Part shown: in pieces, positions 28,401 through 37,380 of the stretch
Numbering within the stretch: position 1 is the first letter of the stretch
Layout: each line of letters starts with the position of its first letter
NCBI GenBank assembly: GCA_019095985.1
Contig: CM032659.1
Coordinates: 4,616,138 to 4,680,137 of the forward strand
DNA length: 64,000 bases
DNA from: Streblospio benedicti
Taxonomy: Eukaryota; Annelida; Polychaeta; Spionida; Spionidae
Direction of reading: 5' to 3'
Program-made: the position numbers and the translations under genes
Notes under the pieces: model-generated
What the model saw: only the letters and a program-made list of their open reading frames with translations
Told to the model about the DNA's origin: nothing
Database searches by the model: none

Positions 28401-31400
28401 GATCTAAATGCTAGAGAGCTCAATTTGATGTAAATGAGGTTTGAAAGAAGAAAATTTGCTTTTTAATATTCAATCCATTATGCGCTCCAAGATTTGTTAA
28501 TGTACACCACATTATGTGTGTATTGTTGGTTTGTCCTAGACTTTGTGAGTGCATACACCTCAACAAAGGAAAATAAGTGCTTTTTGTAGAAAAGTATATG
28601 TAAAATACCTTGTTTGTGCACATTTTAACAGTCACATGTATTGAAACTTCCTTCCCATAAATCAACATGGCTAATTTTATTATTGGCCATGCATAAAAAA
28701 GGGTATGGTTATGATCTCCATGTTCAGAATGTCCAGGTCTCTGTCAAAAACGCATAACTATTCAACGCTCTTAGTATATTACACAAAAATGTTTAAATAT
28801 AGTTTTAAAAACCGTGAATATAGTTTGAATAACTGTGATTAGAACACAAACATGGGGTGGAACTTGATAAGTAATCGACTTTTTTCCACCCCTGCCATCT
28901 ACTACTGTAATTTTAAATATGCTAATGTTTTTAAAATAATTGTTAATTGTGTGTATTTTATATCGTAAATTTTATTTGTAAATATGGCAAAATAAATAAA
29001 TAAAAAATAAAAATAAAAAATCTGCATCCTGTATCACCATGTAAACCTGTCACCGTTTGTGTCCAGATGGAGATCCCTGGTTCTGGCATCGTGAACCGTT
29101 ACATCGCTGCGCAGGGTCCCCTCCCCAACACGTGCGCTGACTTCTGGACCATGGTGTGGGAGCAGCACTGCACCCTGGTGGTCATGCTCACCACCAACGT
29201 CGAGAGAGGTGGGTAATGCCAGCGGTAACATGTAACTAATGAAAATCTTTGATGGGACGCAGTTGTGCAGTTTCAGACCTAGCACATATGAGTTAGATAA
29301 ATAGACCCAAATGATATTAAAACAGAACTTGTACTTGAAAAAGTTTTTAAATTTTGTTCTTCAATGCTTTATCAAGTGAAAAATGTTAAATTGGCATTGG
29401 TTCATTTGTGTCTGTAAAAAAATACATTTCATATTGTATATTTTATTCTGTTTTTAGCACATATGAAGTCAAATAAATAGACCCAATTTTAAATATTTGT
29501 AATTTAATTGGGAAGTGAAAAGCCAGGCCATTATACAATTTAGACTGAAATGACTGTAGGATTTGATTGATATGGGAGAGTAGATAGATTTAGATAGATG
29601 CCAATTTGAAAAATGATTTTCAATTTCTTATTCTAGCCTTGTACAAATTCTTCAAGTCTATAATAATGTTTATTTATAAGTTTAATAATTTTTTTATATT
29701 TGAATTCAAAAAATGAATATAGATTTAAATAGCAAATGAGTTGGCAGAACAGTGATAGTAGAATTGAAATTTCTATTATTTTTGATTGTGTGTGTTGTTT
29801 AGGCCGTGTGAAGTGCCACCAGTACTGGCCTGACCTGTACGAGACGGCGGACTTCGGTCCCCTGCAGGTGACGTGTCTGAAGGAGGACGCGAGTCAGCAG
29901 AGCTTCTCATTCCGAGAGTTCACGCTCATGGGGGTAAGGCACTGCTAGAGCAGTAGACTTGGTTCACAGCACAAATTTGGTCTCATGATAGTTTTGAATA
30001 GTTTGATATTATTTTTAAAGGGCAAAAATGTAAATTGAATGTAAACCGAATGATTTTCGTCAGACGTAACTTGCACGGTGCACGTAAGAAGCCGCCTATA
30101 TCCCCAATGTGAAATATAATTTCTGTCGTCGGAAATCCAAGGTACGTCCGGCGAAAATTATTCGATTATGCAACATCACGTGACCTTGTGTTTTAGCTGA
30201 CAGTATATAACGGTATTTTTATAGGTGTAAGAAATACTAAACGTGAAAAATATGAACCTTATTTTCCTTATGCTTCCAATGGAAAAGACATCGTTTATTG
30301 ATCCTGGATAACACATATATTTTTGGCTGAGCATTATCTTTAAAGTGGTGGTCGTCGCAATAGAGAGGTGGTGTTAATTTGAGGTTGTGCTGTTTTCCAG
30401 GAGGGCCATGCTGAGCGTCACATCACCCAGATGCAGTACTCTGCGTGGCCGGACCACGGCGTCCCCGACGACTCCGCAGACTTCCTCAGCTTCGTGGACC
30501 GCGTGAGGCACAAACGCTGCGGCATGGTCGAGCCAACCGTCGTACACTGCAGGTACAGTCTTTTTCATGGAAGGTCATTGGTTATTTTGTAGAATTGAGT
30601 GAACCTGGTATGTTACTCTTCTGCAACATTACACAAAGCATAAACATAAACCTCTATACAAAAATGCAAAGTTCAAAACAGTTTTCGAGAACTATAGTCT
30701 CTGAATGTATGTTTAGATCATCCTGGGTTTCTTTATTCATGATTCAAAGAATTTGATGGATACCACTGAAACCAATACCTTTGTCATTTGACTGAGATTT
30801 TCATTCGGCCCGAAGAAGTTGTTGCGATAACAAAGAAAGTCTCGCCAAAAGTGACAAGGTATTGGTTTTTTGTTGGTATCCATCAAATTCTTTTTGAACT
30901 ATAGTCTCCTTTTTAATATAGGTGGAAAAAAAATTGTTATCATTTAGGATTCAAAAAGTCTGAAGTTAGAAGATGTCATTGTTTTTCCGAAAACTATTAG
31001 TACAGTGCGCTACTACAGTTGTGTAGAATATTCATCACTTCACATAACTTTTGTATGCACAAGCGCACACAAACACACTCATAACCCCACATCTAGTCAT
31101 CAAGGTGAATGCGCCATGTAAAAATGACCCTATGGCCAATTCAAACTTCCACTTGTCATTTGAGAGTTCCAATTTCTCCCCAGTTTGCCATTCATTCTCG
31201 ATTCTGATTGTGATTGGTTAAGAGCCATAGGAGATCAGGTTATCTACCTACTTTGTGAACGATAAACACCATAAAGTTAAATAATTCTGTTAAACTGGGG
31301 AGATAAAAAGGCACCAGTGAGTGGTGTCTTAGCTGACTCTCGTTCGCTAACTCTCACTCAAGCAGGCTTAGACACCACTCGTAAAAGCTAGTGTTATCTC

Positions 31401-32308
31401 CACGCTAAAACAGATCATTACCCTTAAACACGCGGTTCTTTCAGCGCTGGTATCGGCCGGACGGGTGTGCTGATCACCATGGAGACGGCTCTGTGTCTGA
31501 TCGAGGCGGGGCAGCCGGTGCTGCCGCTCGACATCACGCGCCAGATGCGCGACCAGCGCGCCATGCTCATACAGACAGCCAGCCAGTACAAGTTCGTGTG
31601 CGAGGCCATTCTCAGAGTCTATAACGGTGAGTCCTTCGCGTCTATAATGATGAGGCTCGCAAATGATGGGGTCAGGATAGAGTGCACAATTCAAAGCTAT
31701 TCATATCGGTGTCGAAATTGAATCAAGTACACTAGTTAATTTAATGCCACAAGTACAACCTGACTGTCCAGATCAGTGTCTATGGAGTGGGGACAGTCAC
31801 CCATTGTTTGCATTGTGGATATCACCATCACAATGCACTCGGAGCAAGCTAATTGATAATTATAGTGTTGAAATGTTATAAGAGATAAATTGAGTGAACA
31901 ATTTATTTATTGTTGATATATTTTGTGTCTTACACAAATACTCAGCAAATTATAAATTTTCAAATGGAAAAGCCACTTATTGGCTCGTTTGTTTGTAATA
32001 GTTTTGTTTTGTCGGTATTGGAAATAGTTTGTATACATATGCATGTGCACTAAGAATCATTATAAGACATTGTGGAACTTAATGATGGCATGAAATTCAT
32101 TTTAACTGTGCAAAAAGTATTTACTATTCACTCATTAATAAATATCAATTGACACAAAAAAAGCAAATCTTGTTAATCACTAATGTTTTATTTAAAATGC
32201 TCTTCCCGTCTGTATACATTACGGTCATATTGCCATGTTCTTTCAGAGAAAATGGTGCAGCCGTTAGACGACACAAAAGGTGATGCGACCGACACAAAAA
32301 CCTCATGA
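13449..32308 (+). CDS. PTPN3/PTPN4-type non-receptor tyrosine phosphatase (FERM-PDZ-PTP), C-terminal half, ten exons
   Basis: The exons join in frame: 13449-13497, 25569-25785, 26430-26593, 27180-27270, 27580-27644, 29067-29208, 29803-29933, 30401-30552, 31445-31626 and 32247-32308. The nine from 25569 give 1206 nt, or 401 residues and a stop, about the length of the same part of human PTPN4. The translation follows PTPN4 closely: PDZ loop GRFGFNVK, linker [43 protein letters not shown] (general-acid Asp), [10 protein letters not shown] (catalytic Cys and Arg) and a Q-loop with QTASQY. All key catalytic residues are present, so the enzyme should be active. In mammals these proteins sit at the membrane cortex and use the PDZ domain to recruit partners such as p38gamma. 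The FERM domain is not in the window. Third codon positions are strongly C or G. I cannot separate PTPN3 from PTPN4; an invertebrate may have one gene for both. Confidence 0.93.
13498..25310 (+). other. Large intron splitting the PDZ domain (extends to 25568)
   Basis: The intron is about 12.07 kb in phase 0 and separates GRFGFNVK from GGADQ. The DNA is AT-rich, with GC-richer islands at about 15.1-15.25, 15.6-15.75, 16.4-16.6, 17.0-17.15, 19.5-19.7 and 24.0-24.1 kb. These islands are rich in TAAT-type and TGATNNAT-like motifs and resemble conserved non-coding elements, but conservation cannot be judged from one sequence. I see no exon, tRNA or coding transposon. Open frames of about 105 codons at 19785 and 24722 look like chance in AT-rich DNA. 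Confidence 0.7.
17019..17066. repeat. 12-bp perfect inverted repeat in a GC-richer island
   Basis: AATGATCTATTT (17019-17030) is mirrored by AAATAGATCATT (17055-17066) across a 24-base spacer. The surrounding island contains further TGATCA/TGATCG motifs and a CGCCGCG patch. It could be a paired protein-binding site inside an intronic enhancer or a small fold-back. The function is unknown. Confidence 0.35.
25311..25440. repeat. Long fold-back hairpin just upstream of the PDZ exon
   Basis: The left arm (25311-25364) and right arm (25386-25440) are reverse complements over about 54 bases with one mismatch and one extra base, around a 21-base loop. Arms this long and this similar suggest a recent fold-back insertion, a hairpin-type MITE or a local inverted duplication. 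It ends 128 bases before the true 3' splice site of the PDZ exon. The flanks share a short direct repeat, TGCACTCA followed by AATAAC or GATAAC, at 25291 and 25515. Confidence 0.8.
25481..25538 (+). other. Duplicated 3' splice site and first codons of the PDZ exon (decoy acceptor)
   Basis: A pyrimidine tract ending GTGTGTTTTCAG at 25499 is followed by GGCGGTGCTGACCA. This nearly repeats the genuine acceptor at 25568 and its first codons, GGCGGAGCTGACCA. The two AGs are 69 bases apart, a multiple of three, so use of the upstream one would keep frame and encode [10 protein letters not shown] before a TAA at 25539. One undetermined base (N, 25530) lies between them, so local misassembly is possible. 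Confidence 0.7.
25569..25785 (+). CDS. PTPN4-like exon: body of the PDZ domain
   Basis: The exon starts at GGC after GTGTTTTCAG and ends at AAAT-G before GTGGGT. It encodes 72 codons plus one base, from [19 protein letters not shown] to [19 protein letters not shown] is the alpha-B helix; its first His in HEQVV marks a class I PDZ groove, which binds C-terminal S/T-X-hydrophobic ligands. The whole exon aligns with human PTPN4 without gaps except near the ETHAGGEL turn. Codons are very GC-rich against AT-rich flanks. Confidence 0.95.
25847..26088. repeat. Inverted-repeat element in the intron after the PDZ exon
   Basis: Arms of about 50 bases, 25847-25896 and 26039-26088, are near-perfect reverse complements; both contain GATTTTCGCTGATTGTAAAA or its complement. 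They bracket about 140 bases of AT-rich DNA. The layout fits a non-autonomous DNA element with long terminal inverted repeats. I see no open frame inside. Confidence 0.65.
26130..26350. repeat. Palindromic dispersed element, related to the one at 30.7-30.9 kb
   Basis: The stretch carries GAGACTTTCG, a CAGGCCGAATGG core and repeated CCTGTCATNTGG-like blocks. On the opposite strand, the fold-back at 30746-30893 contains matching GCGAGACTTTC and CGGGCCGAATG blocks in the same order. I read the two as diverged members of one non-autonomous family. The ends here are not sharp. Confidence 0.45.
26430..26593 (+). CDS. PTPN4-like exon: linker between PDZ and phosphatase domains
   Basis: The exon completes a split Val codon, giving [20 protein letters not shown], then a Gly/Ser-rich stretch and [16 protein letters not shown]. 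It ends at GAG before GTGAGC. Human PTPN4 has the same EPDFQYIP and LTQF landmarks. The acceptor is TCGTATTGCAG. Frame is open beyond the donor, so retention of the next intron would read into a LINE remnant. Confidence 0.93.
26608..26829 (+). mobile_element. 5'-truncated LINE (CR1/L2-like) 3' end with target-site duplication at a splice donor
   Basis: The frame [20 protein letters not shown], continuing to a stop at 26756-26758, is the characteristic C-terminal tail of CR1/L2-group reverse transcriptases. A short AT-rich 3' UTR and a TTGTA-type simple tail follow. The remnant is flanked by identical 14-base copies of GTGAGCGGTCAGTG at 26594-26607 and 26830-26843, so it inserted by target-primed reverse transcription right at the donor of the preceding exon. 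The intact duplication suggests a fairly recent insertion. The LINE tail is in frame with the upstream host exon. Confidence 0.85.
26921..26998. repeat. 24-bp perfect inverted repeat in intron
   Basis: ACAGATAGGTAAAAAATATA plus AATA (26921-26944) is exactly complementary to 26975-26998, with a 30-base AT-rich spacer. It sits in DNA beginning near 26855 with a TTTATTTCATTTACCACAGG motif of the type seen in dispersed repeats. A small fold-back element is the simplest reading. Confidence 0.65.
27180..27270 (+). CDS. PTPN4-like exon: N-terminal edge of the phosphatase domain
   Basis: The acceptor ATTTTGCAG is followed by [20 protein letters not shown] and NRYRDISP, and the exon ends one base into a Tyr codon before [16 protein letters not shown] is the phosphotyrosine-recognition loop of classical PTPs; its Tyr packs against the substrate ring. 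The match to human PTPN4 is almost continuous. Confidence 0.95.
27271..27579 (+). other. Intron
   Basis: This 309-base phase-1 intron has donor GTACGT and acceptor TCTTGTTTACAG. It is AT-rich, and I see nothing else in it. Confidence 0.9.
27580..27644 (+). CDS. PTPN4-like exon: DYINANF motif
   Basis: This short exon encodes (Y)[21 protein letters not shown] and ends at AAT before GTGAGT. DYINANF is a core strand motif of the classical PTP fold. It is too short to stand out as an open frame and is recognised from the motif, both splice sites and matching phase. Confidence 0.95.
27661..27819. repeat. Dispersed repeat, copy 1 of 2 within the gene
   Basis: This 159-base unit opens with AATTGAAACAAGTACACTAG and contains TGACTGTCC and GGGGACAGTCA as an internal inverted pair. 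A very similar copy lies in the same orientation at 31716-31878, in another intron of the same gene. No open frame; probably a non-autonomous element of unknown class. Confidence 0.75.
27820..29066 (+). other. Remainder of intron with AT simple repeat
   Basis: The DNA is AT-rich without recognised genes. An AATAAATAAAT-type simple repeat lies at about 28989-29021, shortly before the next acceptor (TGTGTCCAG). Confidence 0.75.
29067..29208 (+). CDS. PTPN4-like exon: central phosphatase domain
   Basis: The exon encodes [20 protein letters not shown], then [13 protein letters not shown] and [13 protein letters not shown], ending one base into a Gly codon before [15 protein letters not shown] and FWTMVWE are standard classical-PTP motifs. 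It aligns with human PTPN4 NMEIPSSSIINQYIACQGPL. Confidence 0.95.
29209..29802 (+). other. Intron with an internal 30-bp direct repeat
   Basis: This 594-base phase-1 intron contains AGCACATATGAGTTAGATAA at 29281 and a close variant at 29456, each followed by ATAGACCCAA, about 175 bases apart. Otherwise it is AT-rich and plain. Confidence 0.75.
29803..29933 (+). CDS. PTPN4-like exon: RVKCHQYWP motif
   Basis: It completes the split Gly codon and encodes [20 protein letters not shown], then [20 protein letters not shown] and TLMG, ending in phase 0 before GTAAGG. KCHQYWP is the conserved strand preceding the WPD region in this subfamily. The acceptor is TGTTGTTTAG. Confidence 0.95.
29934..30400 (+). 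other. Intron
   Basis: This 467-base phase-0 intron has acceptor TGTTTTCCAG. It includes a GC-richer patch at about 30050-30200 rich in CG dinucleotides. No further feature is supported. Confidence 0.85.
30401..30552 (+). CDS. PTPN4-like exon: WPD loop
   Basis: The exon encodes [20 protein letters not shown], then [15 protein letters not shown] and EPTVVHC, ending two bases into the Ser codon of the signature. The Asp of WPDHGVPDD is the general acid. The P-loop HCSAGIGR is therefore split by the next intron between Cys and Ser. Confidence 0.96.
30689..30908. mobile_element. Fold-back element flanked by a 13-bp direct repeat
   Basis: Arms 30746-30786 and 30852-30893 are long imperfect reverse complements sharing AAAGAATTTGATGGATACCA and CCAATACCTT blocks. 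The sequence GAACTATAGTCTC occurs at 30689-30701 and 30896-30908, like a target-site duplication. It is almost flush with the right arm but 44 bases outside the left arm. The loop contains GGCCCGAAGAAG and GTCTCGCC blocks shared with the element at 26.13-26.35 kb. No coding capacity. Confidence 0.6.
31445..31626 (+). CDS. PTPN4-like exon: P-loop and Q-loop
   Basis: The exon completes [20 protein letters not shown] and runs through [20 protein letters not shown] to [11 protein letters not shown], ending one base into a codon before GTGAGT. With HC from the previous exon, the catalytic HCSAGIGR loop is whole. QTASQY carries the Q-loop glutamine. If the donor is not used, translation continues for about 30 residues to a stop at 31719-31721, which would be a short alternative C-terminus. 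Confidence 0.96.
31716..31878. repeat. Dispersed repeat, copy 2 of 2 within the gene
   Basis: This is a close relative of 27661-27819 in the same orientation, with a few substitutions and a duplicated ATCACC. It ends about 15 bases before the point where the inverted copies B and C begin to match (about 31893), so it may mark an edge of the duplicated block. Confidence 0.75.
32247..32308 (+). CDS. PTPN4-like last exon with stop codon
   Basis: The acceptor TTCTTTCAG is followed by (N)[20 protein letters not shown] and TGA at 32306-32308. It joins in phase with RVYN of the previous exon. Human PTPN4 ends KVYEEGFVKPLTTSTNK, so [12 protein letters not shown] is the expected C-terminus; the tail here is a few residues longer. 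The inverted copy B has one extra base in this exon and would end earlier. Confidence 0.88.
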
Positions 32309-35300
32309 TCGAGATTACAGCACACAACCTGGCAGATGAGGCTGCGCTGCGCCCCAAACTCACATTGGATAATCACTAAGCCGATTATACCCAATATTTG
32401 GGTGCTGGCTTCAGTGGCATTCCTACACGGAACAGACACGCTTGTGATTTCCAATACGAAAACACAAATCAATCGAATCAGATGAGAATCAGACTGGTGT
32501 AAAATTCAGATTCTCGCAATTTGGAGCTGTCATGCAAGGATTGAGCTTGAAGGACAAGCCTGAAACGCTACAAAGGACAGTGGCTTGGATCCTGGGAATA
32601 TCCGACAAACTGTCCATCTGTCCGTAAAAATGCATAAAAACACTTATAAACTGCTTTCACAGATTTGTGTCCATGTCCAGACCAAATTGTGGAAAGATGA
32701 TATATATTTTTTGTGGGCAGCCTGTAGTTAGTAGAATGTGTGGATCCGTGAGTGCTAAATATGGATGATTTAATTCCCCTCACAATCAATGTTGACAGTA
32801 ATTTTATGGAAAGTGAAACCAGCCATTTTAAAGCTCCAAATCATGTGCTATTGAAACATTGTTGCTACTTTTGAAGTGATAGAATGACATCTAAATGAAG
32901 AAGTTTTATATTGCCAAATATATTGACAGACTATGACCATAGAAGTTAATGTTAAAAAATGGTGTAATACATTTGAAAATGTCGGTAGTGACTTTAAACT
33001 CGGAGCTGGGAAGTGTGTTGCAAAGTTTGAGGCATTGATATTTTACCCAGTGCTAAATATGTGTAGTTTTAGGTGTATTACATCTGTATGTCCATGAGAA
33101 GACAAGATTTTTGTTAAGCCTGCTAATTTTTTTGTCTACTTGAATCTATTGAAGTGTTTTTGTTGGAACAAGTTTGTAACAAACATACATCATCAGTATC
33201 CTTTACAAGAGAACTTAAATAACCCAACAATTGTTTGTTTTTTTGCGTGGGATAACACTTGTACAGCTGAATATTATATCATATCTGCATAGATCGTTTT
33301 TGCTGTGGAAAGCAACGTTCTTGTGAAGTAACAATTAGAATTGATCTGACTATGATGTTTTTGCATAATGTTTGCCACCGTGGGTTGTGATACTGTTGAG
33401 ATTTGTGTAGACAGCTGTTTCTATTGGTGCTTTCCTCGTCATGTGACCATAACACATTTGAAACTGTTCCCGCATTTACAGTTTTGGCAAAATTATTCAA
33501 TGCTATCTTAAAATATCTCAGCTACACCATTTTTCGGATACAATATTAGGTGCATGTTTGTTAGTGGCTGTGTTTTTGCAACTGTTAAAATGTAAATTTC
33601 ACCAAAAGAAACGTTAAGTCACGACAGAAGTGGATTTAATCGTTGTAATGAAGTTTTTCATTGTAATATAAACAATGTTATTGTTGTTTAGATCAGGTGT
33701 AATTGTAAAGAAAACAGAAATTGTTAAATGCAACAGTTATTGATTTCATATTTTTTGTTATGAATATTTATATAATGTTTATAGTGATATCACTATTATA
33801 AAGTGCAATACGAAATCTATTCTTGAGAGAATCATGTAACCTACAGTGATCATAACAAACAAGCACGGCGTTGTTGTGATAATTCATAATAGTGCTCGTT
33901 CATATTAAGAAAAAAACGGGCCTGTTTTATAATATTTTTAAAGGTTGGAATATCAATTTAATAATACAAAAAGACCATGCAAAGATTTCGGGTTTGTATA
34001 ATTATGTGGTTTAATGTTGCTTTATACTTGAAATTTTGTACACAAACTTCTTGCTAATGAATGGGTTTTTTACGAGGTCCTTTGACGATTTATTTGCCGC
34101 TATCAATTGCTGAGTTCATTATTGATTGCTTGTTTATTTTTTGCAATGTTTTATCCATACCAATTTTTGTGATGAACATTGTTTTGTTTTTGAAACTGGA
34201 GAAACATGCAAAGTTCTGTGACACTTGCAACCTGTTAACTTGAAACAGCGTCAACCAAAAGTCTTTGTTGTTGTTAGAGGATAATTTGAAGGCAGACCAG
34301 TGTTAAACATGAATCGGAAACATTGCCATTTGAAAGTCCAGTATCAATGAACATCTTACGCTTATTTTGATAGCAATTCATGTACATGATAATTTTTATG
34401 GCAAATCTGTTGATTGGAACTTAATGTACAACAAAATTACAGAATGTTTGATATGTTTTTAAAATTGTATTCATGGCAAAATGTCACCGGTTGCTGGTCT
34501 AATGCCAAAAATTATCCTTCATCTTTGTTAAAATTTAACTGTTGAAAGCTAAAATGATGTCAACAATGTTGTTAGGAAGTTTGAAAAAAATTACTTTGTT
34601 GCTGTCCAGTGGATGTTCCCACAAGAATGAAGTCCCAAATAGTCCACGTCCACACAAATCACAAGCATATGTTTGTCATGATTTTTTTTATTTTTTTGCT
34701 ATTGATATGTCAATGTTATTGATATTGGATCATTTAGGTAAATTTGCACGATAATCTGTAGCACAAAATCACAAATCACAGACTGCCATTTTTTTGTGCA
34801 TTTCTACATTTTATAATGTCTCGTTTTTTTTCATATTGCAAAATCTTGAATTATATTTATATATTTATTGCTTGATAATTTAAATCTAGCTTTTTGAGAA
34901 TCAAATATTTATACAAATTTTGCAATACGTCTGTTCAAAGTTTTTTTTTTTTATTTTTTGTGGAATGAGATTTAGGATTAAAGATGCTTCTTATATAATG
35001 TCGCAATATTCCACCTTTTCCCCCCCTTGAAATTAAACAGTGTAACTTTCTAAAATCATGTTTAAAATTTTTAAATAAGTAAAAGACTTAGCATTGTGTG
35101 AGCTTTGCGATTTACGATGAGCCTGCATCCAAGCGGCCATTGTAAGATTTTCCATCCAGATGTTGAGTGACTTCGAATTTTACACTTCATGGGTGGCTTT
35201 TATTAATTATCAACTGATCTAAACATTGGTTAGTGTTAGCTCTGCAGAGCACAAATGGTAACATTTACGCAATCTATATGTTCAGTATTTATTTAACAAA

Positions 35301-35965
35301 AACTGCATGAACTAAAAATTCAAAATATACTAAAAGTGATCAGTTGTAACTTATCACTACCAAAGTTAATAAAAGCCGCCCATGAAGTATGCAACTGGCA
35401 ACTTGTATAGAGAACTCTATTTTTATATTGTGTGCTATTTATTATTATATCTGGACTGTAGATGTATTACTGTGTGCCTGGAGGACAAACATGGAACCAA
35501 AATAATCATACAATATAAGTATTTAAGAAAAGAAAAGTATTTGTTGTAATTGGTAAAATGCTTATGCCCGTAGAAGCATATGTGTTTTGACTTGCGCCTC
35601 AATGTTATGCAGTTATTCTTTAGGAAAATCCTTCTGTTGATTATTTGCATTAATCAATTCCAATGCATGTGCCACCTACAGTACTAGTTAAACATTGTTG
35701 TGCAACGTAGAAAACAACCTTCCAACTTCCAAATTTTCACTTTTTGTGAAAATTGTGTACTGGGTAAATGTAATAGCCTTGTTTTTTATTTTATACAGCA
35801 GACATTCCCGATCGGGGAACTCTGATAATGTGCACTCTTGCCACTCCTTAGTCCATGTCCGCCGCGTGTTGTCAGATGATAGTCGTTGTGTACAAGCTTG
35901 TGTGGCAGGATTGTGTTAATTGTACATACTCATGCTAATTTTAATAAATAAATTGTAGACAAATC
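32309..35965 (+). other. Long 3' UTR of the PTPN4-like gene
   Basis: From the stop codon the AT-rich sequence runs about 3.65 kb without a plausible exon to a strong polyadenylation site. Its preservation in copies B and C reflects duplication, not selection. Many ATTTA and TTGTT runs are present, which in a real 3' UTR could attract RNA-binding proteins. An earlier poly(A) site is possible. Confidence 0.6.
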
Positions 35966-35990
35966 TTTCATCAAGTCTTTGTTTTTTTTA
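35943..35990 (+). terminator. Polyadenylation signals with downstream U-rich element
   Basis: Overlapping AATAAA hexamers at 35943-35948 and 35947-35952 are followed 20-40 bases later by TCTTTGTTTTTTTTATC. That order fits cleavage near 35965. The arrangement is also seen, inverted, in copies B and C. Confidence 0.6.
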
Positions 35991-36889
35991 TCAAGTGCAA
36001 GTTATAACAATAATTTATAAAATTTTGTTTCTTTACATCTGCATATTGAACAGCTTGTTTTGGAAGTGTTTTAACTTTCCGGAACAGATTAAATCCACCT
36101 CTGTGTAGCGGGTTTAAGTACAGGGTGTAGATCTACTATATAATGATAATAATAAATCTTCAGGTCATTATGAGAAGATAATTAGCCGATTATACAGTAC
36201 ATCTACTGTATACTGTAGATTTAAAAATCAATTATCTTATTTTTTATTACTTATGAACTGTATGTCTGAATTAAGTAAATAAATAAATAAAGATAAAAAA
36301 TAAATAAAATACCTACTCTTAGTTATGGCGTCAAGCGTGAAGATAATTAAATACATCATGAGTATAGTAAATCATTCTACCTGCTGTATAATGCATGCAG
36401 AAGAGAGAAAAAAATACTATCAATTATATTTTGAATAAGACAATTATTTATAAAATTATTAAAACTAGTTCTTTCGTTGTTCGCTAGATGACACTACCTG
36501 ACGGCGAGTAGTTAAAATTACTTCTCCTTTTGGCCGCTAGATGTCCGTAGCTGACGGTCAGTATTTTTTAAAATGTAGTTTTATAGTTGTCCGCTAGAGG
36601 ACACTACCTGATGGTTTGTATTTTTGCCCCCTTTTCTCAGCAAAGACCGCCATTAACTTTGTCGCTGGTATCTACTTAAGTATTATTTGAAGTATTTTGA
36701 AATAAAAACGAAACTATTAAAAACAATAAAATTTTGAAAGCTTTATTTTGTAAAATAAAATCATCTCGTAACCATTGATCACAACGCACCCAATATATTT
36801 ACATCCGTTGACTTAATATTGGTTTTCTGTATACTAGTAATATAGTACCTGTTAAATGGAGAGCAAATACCATTACTATAACACAATGA

Positions 36890-36952
36890 GATCTAGTCGA
36901 ATTAAAGACTTCGTTTGTAGAAAGCCAGAGCTCTAACCACTCGGCCACCAAA
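36890..36952 (-). repeat. tRNA-like unit 2 (Leu/Ser-like A box), not a working tRNA
   Basis: On the minus strand TGGCCGAGTGGTTAGAGC is an excellent pol III A box of the tRNA-Leu/Ser type. The B-box region (AATTCGACTAG) is decayed, and no cloverleaf closes. It lies next to a second tRNA-like unit, and both look like heads of a tRNA-derived SINE. Confidence 0.55.
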
Positions 36953-36957
36953 TCCAT

Positions 36958-37030
36958 AGTAGCATCCAAACGGAATCGAACTCGCGACCTTCCGGTTGAC
37001 GATCCAGTTCGCTAACCATTCGGCCATGCC
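36958..37030 (-). repeat. tRNA-like unit 1 with A and B boxes
   Basis: On the minus strand TGGCCGAATGGTTAGCG (A box) and GAGTTCGATTCC (B box) are correctly spaced. Five acceptor-stem pairs can form (GGCAT with ATGCT), but the T stem does not pair, so a functional tRNA is unlikely. Related copies are at 48520-48580 and 54184-54243. Confidence 0.6.
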
Positions 37031-37231
37031 TTTTTATAGTTCTATAATCTTCCATAAGATGGCGCATCAATCAATTAGTTCAATAAATGCAATAGATGGC
37101 GTCACGGTAATTTTTATACACCATCAGGTGCTGCTATCTGGTGTCTAATTCAGTAACCATTGTCACCAAATATTTTCTGGTTCAATGACGACATTGGTAT
37201 GCATCTTAGCAGTAGTTCTAAATACAAGCAC

Positions 37232-37380
37232 CATAGGCAGATCCATGGGGCGCACGCCCTCCCTTTTCCCACCAAAATACTTCATTTTCATAGTTTTTTT
37301 TCATGAAATGCCGTAAGTACGCCCCCTTTTTCCTTATTATGCTCCCCCGCCCCCTTTTCCAAAACCTGGATCTGCCTATG
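37232..37380. mobile_element. 149-bp terminal-inverted-repeat element with 5-bp target duplication
   Basis: CATAGGCAGATCC at 37232-37244 is the exact reverse complement of GGATCTGCCTATG at 37368-37380. The flanks duplicate AGCAC (37227-37231, 37381-37385). Copy B has a single GCGTGCTTG at 42974-42982 in its place, an empty site. The interior is C-rich and non-coding, with a CCCACCAAAATACTTCATTT block that recurs at about 54670. A non-autonomous DNA transposon is well supported; the superfamily is not clear. Confidence 0.8.

Larger units (their letters stand above)
36241..37190 (+). repeat. Composite repeat R (copy in A) with minisatellite-like and tRNA-like parts
   Basis: The left half (about 36470-36650) has three diverged units built on CGCTAGATG or CGCTAGAGG followed by TACCTGACGG-like blocks. 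The right half holds two tRNA-like units on the minus strand, then a GATGGCGCATCAATCAATTA block. The same composite occurs inverted at about 48220-49360 and again in plus orientation at 53768-54555. It is absent from copy B, where a LINE fragment occupies the corresponding place. Confidence 0.7.

Noticed and set aside
31627-31721. Stop at 31719 as the normal C-terminus of the phosphatase
   Set aside because: The GTGAGT donor at 31627 and the exon at 32247 give a tail that matches PTPN4, while the read-through tail does not. It is kept only as a possible retained-intron form.
36958-37030. A functional tRNA gene
   Set aside because: A and B boxes are present but the T stem does not pair and no clear anticodon loop forms. 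The same defects recur in the copies at 48520 and 54184.
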